64,000 nucleotides of DNA from Stieleria mannarensis (GTDB lineage: Bacteria; Planctomycetota; Planctomycetia; Pirellulales; Pirellulaceae). Positions within the stretch are counted from its first letter, which is position 1. Each line of letters starts with the position of its first letter. The position numbers and the translations under genes were made by a program. Location: NCBI RefSeq assembly GCF_014154935.1, contig NZ_JACEHH010000001.1, positions 186,001 to 250,000 on the forward strand. The letters run 5' to 3'. Below, in pieces: positions 35,765 to 46,100 of this stretch. The notes below the pieces were generated by a model. The model was not told where the DNA came from. It made no database searches and worked only from the letters and a program-made list of their open reading frames with translations.

Positions 35765-38700
35765 CCACCATGAGCGACCCGCAGGAAACGAACGCGCCCG
35801 CCGAATTTGATTACATCATCGTCGGCTCCGGCGCAGGCGGCGCGCCCTTGGCGGCGCGGCTCGCCCGAGCCGGAAAGAGGGTGCTGGTGATCGAAGCCGG
35901 GACCAATCACACCCAACGCGGGCCGCGCGACGGTGGCAACGAAGTCTCGCGCGTGCCGCTGCTGCACGGGGCGTCGACCGAACATCCCGATCTGTCATGG
36001 CGATTCTTTGTCGACCACTACCCACGCAACGGCGCCGGTCAGCTTCCCGACGGGATCGACGAAGACCCCAAGTGGCACACGCCGGATGCCCAGCAGGGCG
36101 AGGACGACTCGCACAAAGGCATCTTCTATCCCCGCGCGGCCGGCATCGGCGGCTGCACGATTCACAACGCGATGATCACGATCGCCGGCCCCGAATCGGA
36201 CTGGGATGATCTGGCGGACTTCTTGCAGGACCCGAGCTGGGATGGCCGCCAGATGCGAGCCTATTTCCGCAAGCTCGAACACAACGATCACCTCCGCGCG
36301 CCCGATCGCCGCCGCCGGCGAAAGAAACGCCACCTTTGGCTCTATCTGTGGAACAGCGTGTTGTTTCTGTTCGGTCGTCGTCCCGATGCGACCGGCGGAC
36401 GACACGGTTTTCGCGGCTGGCTGCACACCAGTTTCACCGACCTGTCGATCGGATTGCGGGATCGCCAACTGGTCAAAATGCTCAAGGCCGCACTTTGGGT
36501 TTCTAAGAAAGAGGGGCTCGACAGCGCCTGGTCCTGGACGCGAACGGTGCTGAAGGGACGCGTCGGCAGATCGCTGGACCCGAATCACTGGGAGACGCAA
36601 TCCGACAGCCCCGAAGGCGTGGTGCTGATCCCGACCTCGGTGTACGGGGGCGCGAGCACGATTCACCAAAACCGTTCCACCCCCTACGCGATGCTGGGTC
36701 GCCGCAGCAGCCCACGTGAACTGTTGCTCGAGACCATCGCCGAGCACGGAGACAAGCTGACGATCTGGACGGATTGTCTGGTCACCAAAGTGATCCTGGA
36801 AGGCGACCCGAAGCGCGCCGTCGGGGTCGAACTGCTGCGCGGTGAGCGGTTGTATCGCGCCCACGTCCATCCCAACGACCAACCCGGCCAGCCCGATGCG
36901 GTCCGAGTCAGTGAGGGTGGCGAAGTGATCCTCTGTGGCGGAGCGTTCAACACGCCGCAGCTTTTGATGCTGTCGGGGATCGGTGACCCCGAAATGTTGA
37001 AAGACATCGGAGATCCCCGACACCCCGGACAGGAAAAACAATCCGTTGAATGCATGGTTCCGTTACCCGGCGTGGGCAAAAACCTGCAGGACCGCTATGA
37101 AGTCTCGATCGTCAGCCAGATGAAAAAAGACTTCAGCCTGCTCGATGGAGCGACCTTCAACGTTCCCGCCGATCCCGACGCGACCGACCGTCATCTGCGG
37201 CAGTGGCGCGACGAGGGGACCGGGCTGTACACCAGCAACGGCGCCGTCCTGGGGATCTTTAAACGTTCGCGCCCCGACCTGCCCAAACCCGATCTGTTCA
37301 TCTTTGGGATCCCTTCAGAATTTCGCGGCTATCAGCTCGGCTATTCGCAGATCAGCGATCACGATCGCTTCACCTGGGTGATTTTAAAATCGCATACCCG
37401 CAACCGCGAAGGAGTGGTTCGGCTGCGGAGCGTTGATCCACGGGACACGCCGAAAATCAATTTCAACTATTTCGGCACCGGATTGGAGCCTCAGGCCGGT
37501 TCCAGTTCCGCCGACCCCGACGTCAAGTCGATTGCCTATGGCGTCGAGTTTGTCCGCAAGATTCTGCGCTCGGCACGCTCGGTCGTGGAGCATGAAATTC
37601 ACCCGGGGCCACAGTTCAGTAGCGAAGCGACGGTCAACGATTGGATTCGACGCGATGCCTGGGGACATCACGCGTGTGGAACCTGTCGCATGGGACCCGA
37701 TGGCGACGCCGGGGCGGTATTGGACAGCCGGTTCCGTGTCCGTGGCGTGGCCGGTCTGCGTGTCGTGGACGCCTCGATCTTTCCCAAGATCCCTGGCTAC
37801 TTCATCGTTTCCAACATCTACATGGCCAGCGAAAAAGCGGCCGACGTGATTTTGGCGGACGCGACGTGCGGCCAACAACAAGACAGCGACCACTATCCGC
37901 TCGAATTGCACAAGAAGGAAGCCGAGGTGATCCGGCGGCGTCGCGAGCAAACCGAGTTCGTTGCCGCGGCGGAATCAACCGCGGAGCCGACGTCGGACGA
38001 AGTGAATAGCGAAGCGGCGACGGTCGGTTTTGGGCCACCCCTGGGACCACAGGGACAATGGAACAGCGACGTCACGGGGCTGGCGCTTTCCGGCGGCGGC
38101 ATCCGCAGCGCAACACACGCGCTGGGGGTGCTGCAAAGTCTCGCTCGCAAGCGGTTGCTGCGACGCGTCGATCTGATGTCGACGGTGTCCGGCGGAGGCT
38201 ACATCGGTTCGTTTCTGGGCCGCTGCTTTGACCGCTTGCGCCCGGAATCCGTCCTCCGCAGCGGCGGCTTGCAATCGACGCCGCCGACGGACCAGGTCGA
38301 ACAAACGCTTAGCGACTCCCAATCGCCGCCGCTGCAATGGCTGCGCAGTCATGGCAACTACATCGCGCCCAACGGCCCCGGCGCCGTAAGATTGAACCTT
38401 GCCGTGTTCGTGCGCAACCTGATCAGTTTGCATCTGGTCGTCGGGCTGGCCATCGTGACGCTGTTCAGTCTGGCCAATGTCATCCGATACGGCGGACTGG
38501 ACACGACGCTGGGTTTGACCGGATTGCTGGATCTGGGCGAGATGCCGATCGGGAACTTGGTCCAATCACTGATCGGGCCGTGGTTCAGCCCTTGGTTCAT
38601 CCTGGTCGAACTGCTGTTGCTGTTTCTGGTCTTCCCCCGAATCATCGCCTATTGGATCGTCTCGCAGGACAAACACGAGTCCTTCAAATTTGTCCCGATG

Positions 38701-40620
38701 CTGATCCTGTTTTCCGTCGCGGGCGTGTTGTTGTTGATCGGCGTGAAAGACGGCCTGCGATTTGAGCCGGTGCTGTTGGGGTTGGCGATGTTTTCGTCAC
38801 TCGGGCAAGTCGAACTGGCGTGGTGGCGTGGACACCAACGGGAGGCGGCGACCGGATCCGGCGGCGTGGAAACGCAACGACTGCGGACGCGAAACTATTT
38901 GACCTATGATCTCGGGCTCGCCTTGGCGCTGACCGGAGCGGCGCTTGCGTTCGCGTTAATCGATACGTTAGGACACGGACTGCAGGAATGGAAACTGCAA
39001 GCCAACTTCACTTACACCAAAGCGTTCGCCTCGCTGGGAGCGGGGATCATGGCGATCGTTCCGCTCGCCCGCTGGTTGGCGAGTTTCTTTCGCGAGCAAG
39101 GGGCCAGCGGGCCTCCCTCGACTCTGAAACGAATTCTGCTGCGTGACATGACCGCGGGGCTGCTGGCGGTGGTCCTGTTCACATTGCCGTTGGTCGCGTA
39201 TTCATTCACCTCCCACGCGCTGTTCCAGGGCGGGCTGACGTTTTGGACGGGGGTTTTGGTGACACTCGGGACGCTCGCGTTGACGATTCTATTGGCGTTT
39301 CCCAGCACGCTGACGTTCGTCAACCGATCCTCGCTTTCGCAAACCTATTCTGCGCGCTTGGCCCGGGCGTACCTGGGGGCGTCCAATCCCGCGCGGCATC
39401 GTCCCGAAGGGATCAACGTGACCGAGGTCATCGCCGGAGACGACGTGGCGTCGATCCGCGACTATCGCCCGCATGAAGCCGGCGGTCCGTTGCACTTGAT
39501 CAACGTCACCATCAACCAAACCGTTGACTTCGGTTCACGACTTCGCAAACGCGACCGCCAAGGGGTGAACATGGCGGTCAGCTCGCTCGCGGTTTCCGTC
39601 GGCGAACACTGGCACGGGGCGTGGACCGACGCCTCGCATGCCGGGCAATCGGGGGCCCGCAAGGTTCCCACCGGTCTGGACCCGATCGCCCGACAACCCG
39701 GCCGCCCACATCCCCTGGCCGACCAGATGGACCGCGCCGCCGATCGGGCCGAAATGTTGTCGCTGCGGCAATGGATCGGCATTTCCGGTGCGGCCATCGA
39801 CCCGGGGCGCGGACGCACGACGCATCTGGGCACCGCCCTGCTGATGGGACTGTTGAACATGCGAACCGGGCACTGGTGGGACAGTGGGATCGCGGCGGCC
39901 GATCGAATCGGCTGGCCAAAACTTTCGCCGCTGCGCCGATTCCTGTATCTGATCCCACGCTGCTTCCAGACCCAAGCCCTGCTGATCTCCGAATGGATCG
40001 CCCGCTATCCCGGCCCCTGGGAACGGTTTTGGCACATTTCCGACGGAGGCTATTTTGAAAACCTGGCCGCCTATGAACTCGTCCGTCGCCGGGTGCCGCG
40101 GATCATCCTGTGTGACGGCGGTGCCGACCCGAGCTATGAATTCGAAGACTTTGCCGAGTTGGTCCGCAAGGTGCGTATCGACTTCGGGGCTCGCATCGAG
40201 TCCTTGACCGAGGCGGATTTGGACGCGTTGGTTGCCGGCGGTGTGCTGCCGCAACCGACACGCGAGCACTTGGGCAGCGTCAAACAACTTTACCCGTCGA
40301 TCGGCTCCGGCGGAAACCCTTCGGGGCCTTCCCAGACTCACGCGGCGCTGTGTTGGATTCATTACCCCGGTCATCCACCGGCCACCCGATCGCTGTTGCT
40401 GTATGTCAAATCCAGTTTGACCGGAGACGAACCGGATGACGTCCGCAATTACCATCAAACGCACCCCGAATTCCCGCACGAATCGACCGGCGACCAGTCG
40501 TTCGATGAAGCCCAATGGGAAAGCTATCGCAAGTTGGGCGAGCACGTGGGGTCGGCGCTGTTTGACAGTGATTGGTTTTGGAACGTTCCGTTGCCGCCAA
40601 GCGATGGGAGGCCGGCATGA
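35761..40620 (+). CDS. GMC oxidoreductase-patatin phospholipase fusion with membrane helices
   Basis: The product has 1619 residues. The N-terminal GMC flavoprotein (about 14-705) has the FAD-binding DYIIVGSGAGGAPLAARLA and the C-terminal GMC signature with active-site His in WGHHACGTCRMG, then VVDASIFPKIPGYF. From about residue 770 a patatin-like domain begins: oxyanion LSGGGIRS, nucleophile Ser in TVSGGGYIGS (about 810), and catalytic Asp in SDGGYFENLAAYE (about 1426). Roughly six to eight membrane helices lie between the nucleophile and the Asp. GMC enzymes oxidise alcohols; patatins release fatty acids from lipids. The ATG at 35761 overlaps the cytochrome stop, and its own stop overlaps the next start, so three genes are coupled. 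Confidence 0.85.
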   Translation: MTTMSDPQETNAPAEFDYIIVGSGAGGAPLAARLARAGKRVLVIEAGTNHTQRGPRDGGNEVSRVPLLHGASTEHPDLSWRFFVDHYPRNGAGQLPDGIDEDPKWHTPDAQQGEDDSHKGIFYPRAAGIGGCTIHNAMITIAGPESDWDDLADFLQDPSWDGRQMRAYFRKLEHNDHLRAPDRRRRRKKRHLWLYLWNSVLFLFGRRPDATGGRHGFRGWLHTSFTDLSIGLRDRQLVKMLKAALWVSKKEGLDSAWSWTRTVLKGRVGRSLDPNHWETQSDSPEGVVLIPTSVYGGASTIHQNRSTPYAMLGRRSSPRELLLETIAEHGDKLTIWTDCLVTKVILEGDPKRAVGVELLRGERLYRAHVHPNDQPGQPDAVRVSEGGEVILCGGAFNTPQLLMLSGIGDPEMLKDIGDPRHPGQEKQSVECMVPLPGVGKNLQDRYEVSIVSQMKKDFSLLDGATFNVPADPDATDRHLRQWRDEGTGLYTSNGAVLGIFKRSRPDLPKPDLFIFGIPSEFRGYQLGYSQISDHDRFTWVILKSHTRNREGVVRLRSVDPRDTPKINFNYFGTGLEPQAGSSSADPDVKSIAYGVEFVRKILRSARSVVEHEIHPGPQFSSEATVNDWIRRDAWGHHACGTCRMGPDGDAGAVLDSRFRVRGVAGLRVVDASIFPKIPGYFIVSNIYMASEKAADVILADATCGQQQDSDHYPLELHKKEAEVIRRRREQTEFVAAAESTAEPTSDEVNSEAATVGFGPPLGPQGQWNSDVTGLALSGGGIRSATHALGVLQSLARKRLLRRVDLMSTVSGGGYIGSFLGRCFDRLRPESVLRSGGLQSTPPTDQVEQTLSDSQSPPLQWLRSHGNYIAPNGPGAVRLNLAVFVRNLISLHLVVGLAIVTLFSLANVIRYGGLDTTLGLTGLLDLGEMPIGNLVQSLIGPWFSPWFILVELLLLFLVFPRIIAYWIVSQDKHESFKFVPMLILFSVAGVLLLIGVKDGLRFEPVLLGLAMFSSLGQVELAWWRGHQREAATGSGGVETQRLRTRNYLTYDLGLALALTGAALAFALIDTLGHGLQEWKLQANFTYTKAFASLGAGIMAIVPLARWLASFFREQGASGPPSTLKRILLRDMTAGLLAVVLFTLPLVAYSFTSHALFQGGLTFWTGVLVTLGTLALTILLAFPSTLTFVNRSSLSQTYSARLARAYLGASNPARHRPEGINVTEVIAGDDVASIRDYRPHEAGGPLHLINVTINQTVDFGSRLRKRDRQGVNMAVSSLAVSVGEHWHGAWTDASHAGQSGARKVPTGLDPIARQPGRPHPLADQMDRAADRAEMLSLRQWIGISGAAIDPGRGRTTHLGTALLMGLLNMRTGHWWDSGIAAADRIGWPKLSPLRRFLYLIPRCFQTQALLISEWIARYPGPWERFWHISDGGYFENLAAYELVRRRVPRIILCDGGADPSYEFEDFAELVRKVRIDFGARIESLTEADLDALVAGGVLPQPTREHLGSVKQLYPSIGSGGNPSGPSQTHAALCWIHYPGHPPATRSLLLYVKSSLTGDEPDDVRNYHQTHPEFPHESTGDQSFDEAQWESYRKLGEHVGSALFDSDWFWNVPLPPSDGRPA

Positions 40621-41966
40621 TTCGACGACAATGGACCTGTTGGCTGTTGTTGATGGTTTTGCCGTCGGTGGCCACCATCGCTTCGGACCATGCCGATCCG
40701 ATCGACGTGCTGAATCGTCAGCGACAGGAACGCGCGCTGACGGATCTGTTTGTGTTCCCCGTCACGAAAGACCGGACGCCGGCGTTTCCGTTCGAGCGTG
40801 ACGCCAAATTGCCACTGCACGATCCATTGGCCGATGTCGTGCGTGAACCACTGAGCGACGAACAACGCAAGCAAATTGATTCGCTGGTGATCATCTTGTG
40901 CGTCCGTCGTCAATTGACCGATTCAACGACATTGAAGCTGGAACCGTACACCTACAAAATCAACATCGACTACAACAGTTCCGTTGAGTTTCCGATGCGG
41001 GCTGACGCTGCCGCGGAAACGGGGAACGCAACGACAGCGGCAGCCGAGGCGGATCAAACCGGGCACTCGCATGCCAGCGACAAACTGTCCGTCGTTGAAG
41101 CCTTCGCACGCTATGGCGGCAAGATCTCGCATCCCGAGGAGATCAAGGAAGACATCGTGATCGAGTTTCGGCTCAACAACGATGGCAAGTTGCAACCAGG
41201 CTACCCGCGATTTGCACAGCCCCAGGGACTGGATGTCCAGCTCGTCTCGGAGGCGGCAGTCCACGACGATCCGTTTATCTTTCCCGCGTTCTTTGGCACC
41301 AACATCGTCGCGATGCAGGCGCGTGTGCCGCTGAGTGTTTTCCCAGACGACCGCACGGACTTTCTGATTTGGGCCACGTCCCACAAGGGATCAGGTCCTC
41401 CGATCGATCATGTCGGTCGATCGCTGCGGACCCAGAACCCACGGTTCGAATTGCTGAACACTTTGCACCCGAGCCGACACGTCGCGGCAATCACCAATGA
41501 ACACGAGCATCCGAGTTTGATGCGGGACATCTTCTTGCGGCTGAACTTCGGTTCGCTGTTCGCCTACCGCCGCTGGGACTTTGTCCCCGACGTGATGTGT
41601 TATTCGACGCAGTACCCGGTCGGTTTTCCCAACGGTCGCTTGTTGACCGATGACGTCGCGGCGATCCTGGCCCAGCACGGCGACACGTTGCTGTATGAAC
41701 TGTCCTATCAAGACGACCGCTATCGCTGGCCGCGTCAAACCACCAACGACGGTCGCAATGACGGTTCGGAAGCGTTTTTGTCCCAGCCGCCGTATCTGTT
41801 GCCGGCCAATCCGCAGCGTGCCCAACCGCCCCCATTGCGGTTGTCCACCGCCAGCATCGTCAAACTGACGCTGATCGTGATTGCGTTGCTGTTGTTCTGG
41901 CTGTTGACTCATTGGTTGTTTGCCCGCTGGTACCACCGTCGTCAAGTCCGCCGCAGGTACTTGTAG
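40617..41966 (+). CDS. DUF4331-like secreted protein with C-terminal membrane anchor
   Basis: The product has 449 residues with a signal peptide (WLLLMVLPSVATIAS) followed at once by DHADPIDVLNRQ and LTDLFVFPV, which resembles the start of DUF4331 proteins (S.H...P, then ..DLYAF). Later parts include FPAFFGTNIVAMQARVPLSVF, also DUF4331-like. A single membrane helix (about 418-438, LTLIVIALLLFWLLTHW) and an Arg-rich tail RRQVRRRYL end the protein, so the domain is held on the outer face of the inner membrane. The function of DUF4331 is unknown. It is coupled to the upstream fusion by ATGA and lies three bases before the next gene. Confidence 0.6.
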   Translation: MIRRQWTCWLLLMVLPSVATIASDHADPIDVLNRQRQERALTDLFVFPVTKDRTPAFPFERDAKLPLHDPLADVVREPLSDEQRKQIDSLVIILCVRRQLTDSTTLKLEPYTYKINIDYNSSVEFPMRADAAAETGNATTAAAEADQTGHSHASDKLSVVEAFARYGGKISHPEEIKEDIVIEFRLNNDGKLQPGYPRFAQPQGLDVQLVSEAAVHDDPFIFPAFFGTNIVAMQARVPLSVFPDDRTDFLIWATSHKGSGPPIDHVGRSLRTQNPRFELLNTLHPSRHVAAITNEHEHPSLMRDIFLRLNFGSLFAYRRWDFVPDVMCYSTQYPVGFPNGRLLTDDVAAILAQHGDTLLYELSYQDDRYRWPRQTTNDGRNDGSEAFLSQPPYLLPANPQRAQPPPLRLSTASIVKLTLIVIALLLFWLLTHWLFARWYHRRQVRRRYL

Positions 41967-41969
41967 GCC

Positions 41970-43037
41970 ATGGAATTCGATCGCGACCATCTCGGACCAC
42001 AAGGCATCGATGCCGACGACCAGGCCTACGACGGCTCACGCTACCAGGATGTTAAGGCCGCGCTGTTTCAAAACGCCTACTATTTGGAATGGGGTGACCA
42101 AGGCGAGCCGCCCTTGCCGTGCTATGGAGTCACGCTGGGGCGTGTCTTGCGTGGGATCTTACCGAAGGGTTTGCCCTGGCAATTCAAAGCCGCCGCACAG
42201 CGGACCGTCGATTCGCACGCGGACCTGCGTTGGGGATCCGATCACCGCGGTTTCCGACGGCTGCTGCACCCCAACGGTGTCTGCCTGTTGGGTCGCTGGA
42301 TCATCGATGTGGAAAATGAATACAGTGGGTATTTTCGCAACGGCAGCGAAGCGTTGATCATCGCCCGCTATTCGACCTGCTGTAGCGAAACACGCCGCGG
42401 CTACATCCGATCACTGTCTTTGGTGGGCAAGCTTTATCCGACCACCGACGTCAACCACCGCGAAAAGCTGCCGACCGCCGACTTCATCACCCAAGAAGAC
42501 ATCGGTGGCCAGCGGACGCCCTACATCAACGACGCCGAACTGCGGAACGCACCCAACGTCACGCCCTGGCGACGCGGCTGGGGGACGCCCATCCTGTTGA
42601 TCACGGGGCTGCTGTTCAAATTCGTCAACGTCGAACCGGCCATTCGTCAGCTGCACACGATCGCCGAATTGGGAAAGCCGACGGGGGAACCGACGCAAAC
42701 GCCGCGTTTTATGCGATTGACGGTCGCCGAAGACCAGCCCCGCATCGCCGGCGAGGAATTGGATTTCCGTGATGAAATCCTGGAGCAACTCTACGACCGT
42801 GGCAGCTCCGCATCGACCGGTCGAACGCTGACCTTCAACATCGAAGTCACCGACCAGGGCAAACGCCGCGGTCTGTTGTGGCAACGCTGGCGCTTTGAAA
42901 ACTGGCGGCGGATCGGCCGGATCGAGTTCACCGAAGCAGTCGCGTCATACAACGGCGACTTCGTCCTTCACTTTCACCACCCGACTTGGCGCAGCGACCG
43001 CAATGATCCCGACACGACGAGCAGAAAGGCACGATGA
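41970..43037 (+). CDS. Catalase-related protein (distant), function unknown
   Basis: The product has 355 residues with no signal peptide. The stretch HPNGVCLLGRW (His100) followed 33 residues later by IIARYST (Arg133) has the order and spacing of the distal haem side of catalases (HAKGxGAxG..., then VRFSTV). ADFITQEDIGG may correspond to the catalase FFIRD region. I find no clear proximal RxxxY tyrosine, so haem binding is uncertain. Catalase-fold relatives include allene oxide synthases that act on lipid hydroperoxides, which would suit the neighbouring patatins and oxidases, but this is inference. It starts three bases after the DUF4331-like gene. Confidence 0.5.
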   Translation: MEFDRDHLGPQGIDADDQAYDGSRYQDVKAALFQNAYYLEWGDQGEPPLPCYGVTLGRVLRGILPKGLPWQFKAAAQRTVDSHADLRWGSDHRGFRRLLHPNGVCLLGRWIIDVENEYSGYFRNGSEALIIARYSTCCSETRRGYIRSLSLVGKLYPTTDVNHREKLPTADFITQEDIGGQRTPYINDAELRNAPNVTPWRRGWGTPILLITGLLFKFVNVEPAIRQLHTIAELGKPTGEPTQTPRFMRLTVAEDQPRIAGEELDFRDEILEQLYDRGSSASTGRTLTFNIEVTDQGKRRGLLWQRWRFENWRRIGRIEFTEAVASYNGDFVLHFHHPTWRSDRNDPDTTSRKAR

Positions 43038-43151
43038 GTTGCCCTTCGATCCCGACGCAGATAACCGATTTGCTTGCTTACGCACCTGCGGACTGCTAGC
43101 ATGCCCCATTGAAGAGGGTGGTTGGAATTCGGATGTCGACTGGGGGCTGGT

Positions 43152-46100
43152 ATGACAAACGACAGGTCCGGTTGGGAACAAGAAGAGTGGCAATCGATTC
43201 ACCAGCGTCGTGAAAAAGCGTTCCACACGGCGGCTCCGGACGACGCCCACGAGCGTCCCAAGAATTTGATCGGCCTGGCGCTCTCCGGCGGCGGCATCCG
43301 ATCGGCCTTGTACAATGACGGGTTTCTGCAAGGGCTCTCACACCGCGGTTTATTGCGTTATGTGGACTATCTGGCCAGCGTTTCCGGCGGCGGCTACATC
43401 GCCGGTCACTTGATTGCCCAGGCGGAACCGCACGGAGAACAAGACGGCAACGGCGAGGGCAAGCAAGGATCCAGCACGTCAAGTGCGGATCAGACAGCGG
43501 GGTTTCACGATGATGACCGCGACGATGAGGGGCGGTTTAAACGTTGGCACTTGGGCCGCAAACCGGGGACGGGAGAAGTCGATTCGCGGCGGTTGGCGGC
43601 GGTGGGTGGTTACCTGAGTCGGCCGATGGAAGTCCTGCCGGCCTACCTTTGGTCGTGTTTTTTTAGTGCCACGTTCTACATCGGCATTTGCGGGATCTTG
43701 GCGACGCTGGCGGCGCTGTTCTGGCGATCGTTTGACGACCCGACGTTTCGGGCGATGTACTTTGAAGTGCTGGGGATTCGTGCCGGCAACGAATTTTTGA
43801 TCGCGTTGATTCCGGCGATCTTGTTTCTGGCGGTCTTTGTGATTTTGGAGATCGCGTGGTCTGCGTTTCGCTGGGTGATGGGCGAGAACTCATGGAACCT
43901 GCAGCAGAAGCACATTTCGGTCCGGGCCTGGTCGTTCGTGGCATTGGTATTGGCGTTTTTGACATCCATCGCGATTTTCTTGGGAAACGGGACGACCAAC
44001 GTTCAATCGGCCGCGGGCGGTTCGCTGTACTTGAATCACTACGCCCAGTGGTTGGCCGTGATCGCGGGAACGCTGCAAGTCCTGGTCTTTTTCGGCAGCG
44101 ACCGTCTGTTCCGATCCGAGCGTGAAGATGCCAAAACGTGGCAGCGGCATCTGCAGCGATTCATCGCCGTCGGGGTGACGCTGTTCTTGGTGTTTTCAAT
44201 GATTCACTGGATGGGCCGGGAGAACATCAGCCAATTTGCCAACCACCGAGATCCACATTTGATGGTCGGCGACGTCAGCGACTGGCAGACGTTGGAACAT
44301 GTGTTTGAAACCTATGAGGAAACCCCGTTCTATCGGATTCCCGCTCTGTTGCGTTGGAGCGTCTCTTCGGCGATTGGTGTTTTTTCCGACCCGACCACGC
44401 CCCTGAATGTCTCCGACGGCCTGGAAGAGAAATTGAAGTTATCCGATGGTTGGGAGCAGACGTTGGCAACGCGGCGATGGGGGCTGTTCGCCGATGCGAC
44501 GACGGTGGTGCCGGCGAGTCGCGAGGTTGGAAACGACCAAGGCGAGGAGGGCACACAGGAGGTCCCCTCGCCTTGGATGCTGGAGCATCGACTGCTGGGG
44601 GCCTTTTACGCCTACAAACTAGCAATGTTTGATTCAGGTTCGTCGGCCGAAGCGGATGGAGAGCGAAGGACCGGCAGCGAGGACCAGACGACCGGCGTTG
44701 CCGCGACCGTGCGTCGTGAATTCGCTCAGTTGAAATCACTCCGCAAGACGCAACGGATGCAGTTGCGTCGATGGAATCAATACCTGGAGAGCCCCGATTT
44801 GACCCGCGCATTGCTGGCCGGAATCGGAATCTCTCGCTGGGAAACCAAGCCGACAGTGGATTTCCCGAACTCGTTGTACAAGAACGTCATGGCATTGGTG
44901 TCGTCGAATGACTATGAGATGTCCAAGCAGCAGCGAAAGTCGATCGCCAACGCGGCCCATCGAATCCATTTGATTGAGCTTGCCCCGAGTGCGTCGCCGC
45001 CCACGACCCCCAGCGATCGGCTCGCCTATGCCGACGTCAACCGGTTGTTGTTGGAAGCCTTGTACCCCAGAGCGGTTCGCGCCAAGGACATCCCCAGCAC
45101 CTACGTCGTGCCGCCGTTCGACCAACAAGCGCGCCGGTCCTGGCTCGGATTCTGGATGTTGATGGCGACGATCGGTGCGATCGGCGGAGTGTATCGTCAC
45201 CAAGTCGCCACGGTGTTTCGGTTTTATCGAAAGCAGCTGGGCGCGAATTTTTTGGTGCGTTCGCACCGTCGCGACGAAGCGCTGGGGGAAGTGCAGCTTC
45301 ATCAACTCGACCCGACACGCGATGGGCTTCCCTACCCGTTGATGTTGGCCGCCTCGCTGGAACCGGCGACCGTCAACGGAGGCTACGTGATCGCCTCGCG
45401 GGCGTTCATGTTCAGCCCCCGATACTGCGGCGATCTGGACGATCCCAACAATCGCATTTGTACCAAACAGGTCGCGTTGTCGAAGAACTCCCAAGCCAAA
45501 TCGGTGACGCTGGCCGATGCGGTGACCTTGTCCGGTGCCGCGGTGACGGCATTCATGACAACCAACCGATGTCTGTCGTTGTTGGTCGATTTCTTCAACA
45601 CCGGCTTGGGAATGCAGGTCTATCGGACCGAAAAGACTGACGTCAAAAGTGCCAGGCCGGACAATCTGGTGTGGTTGGTGACGGCGGGAATCGCCGCCGC
45701 CTTTGCGGGGTTGATCTTCGGGGTGATGCGGGGTGACTGGCCGACCACGCTGACGGCGTTTGCGCTCTCCTGGATCATCGGCAGTTGCGTGATTCACGAA
45801 AAAGGTGTGCCGCACTTCCTGAAGATGTTGCTGTTGCCTCGCGAAGTCGGCCCCCACGCGCCTAAAGAGCAACGTGAACGATCGGCCAAGTCGTTTTATG
45901 TCGCCGACGGCGGGTTCACCGACTATCTGGGCGTCTCCGCACTGCTGAAGCGTCGCTGCGAACTGATCGTGGTCAGCGACGCCGGGGCCAACGTCGGTGG
46001 CGATCACCTGGGCACGTTGGCCAAGATGTGCGAGAAAACCTCGGCGGAGTTGGGGATTCGTTTCGTCGACCTGGATCATGAAGCGCCCATCGATTTCGGT

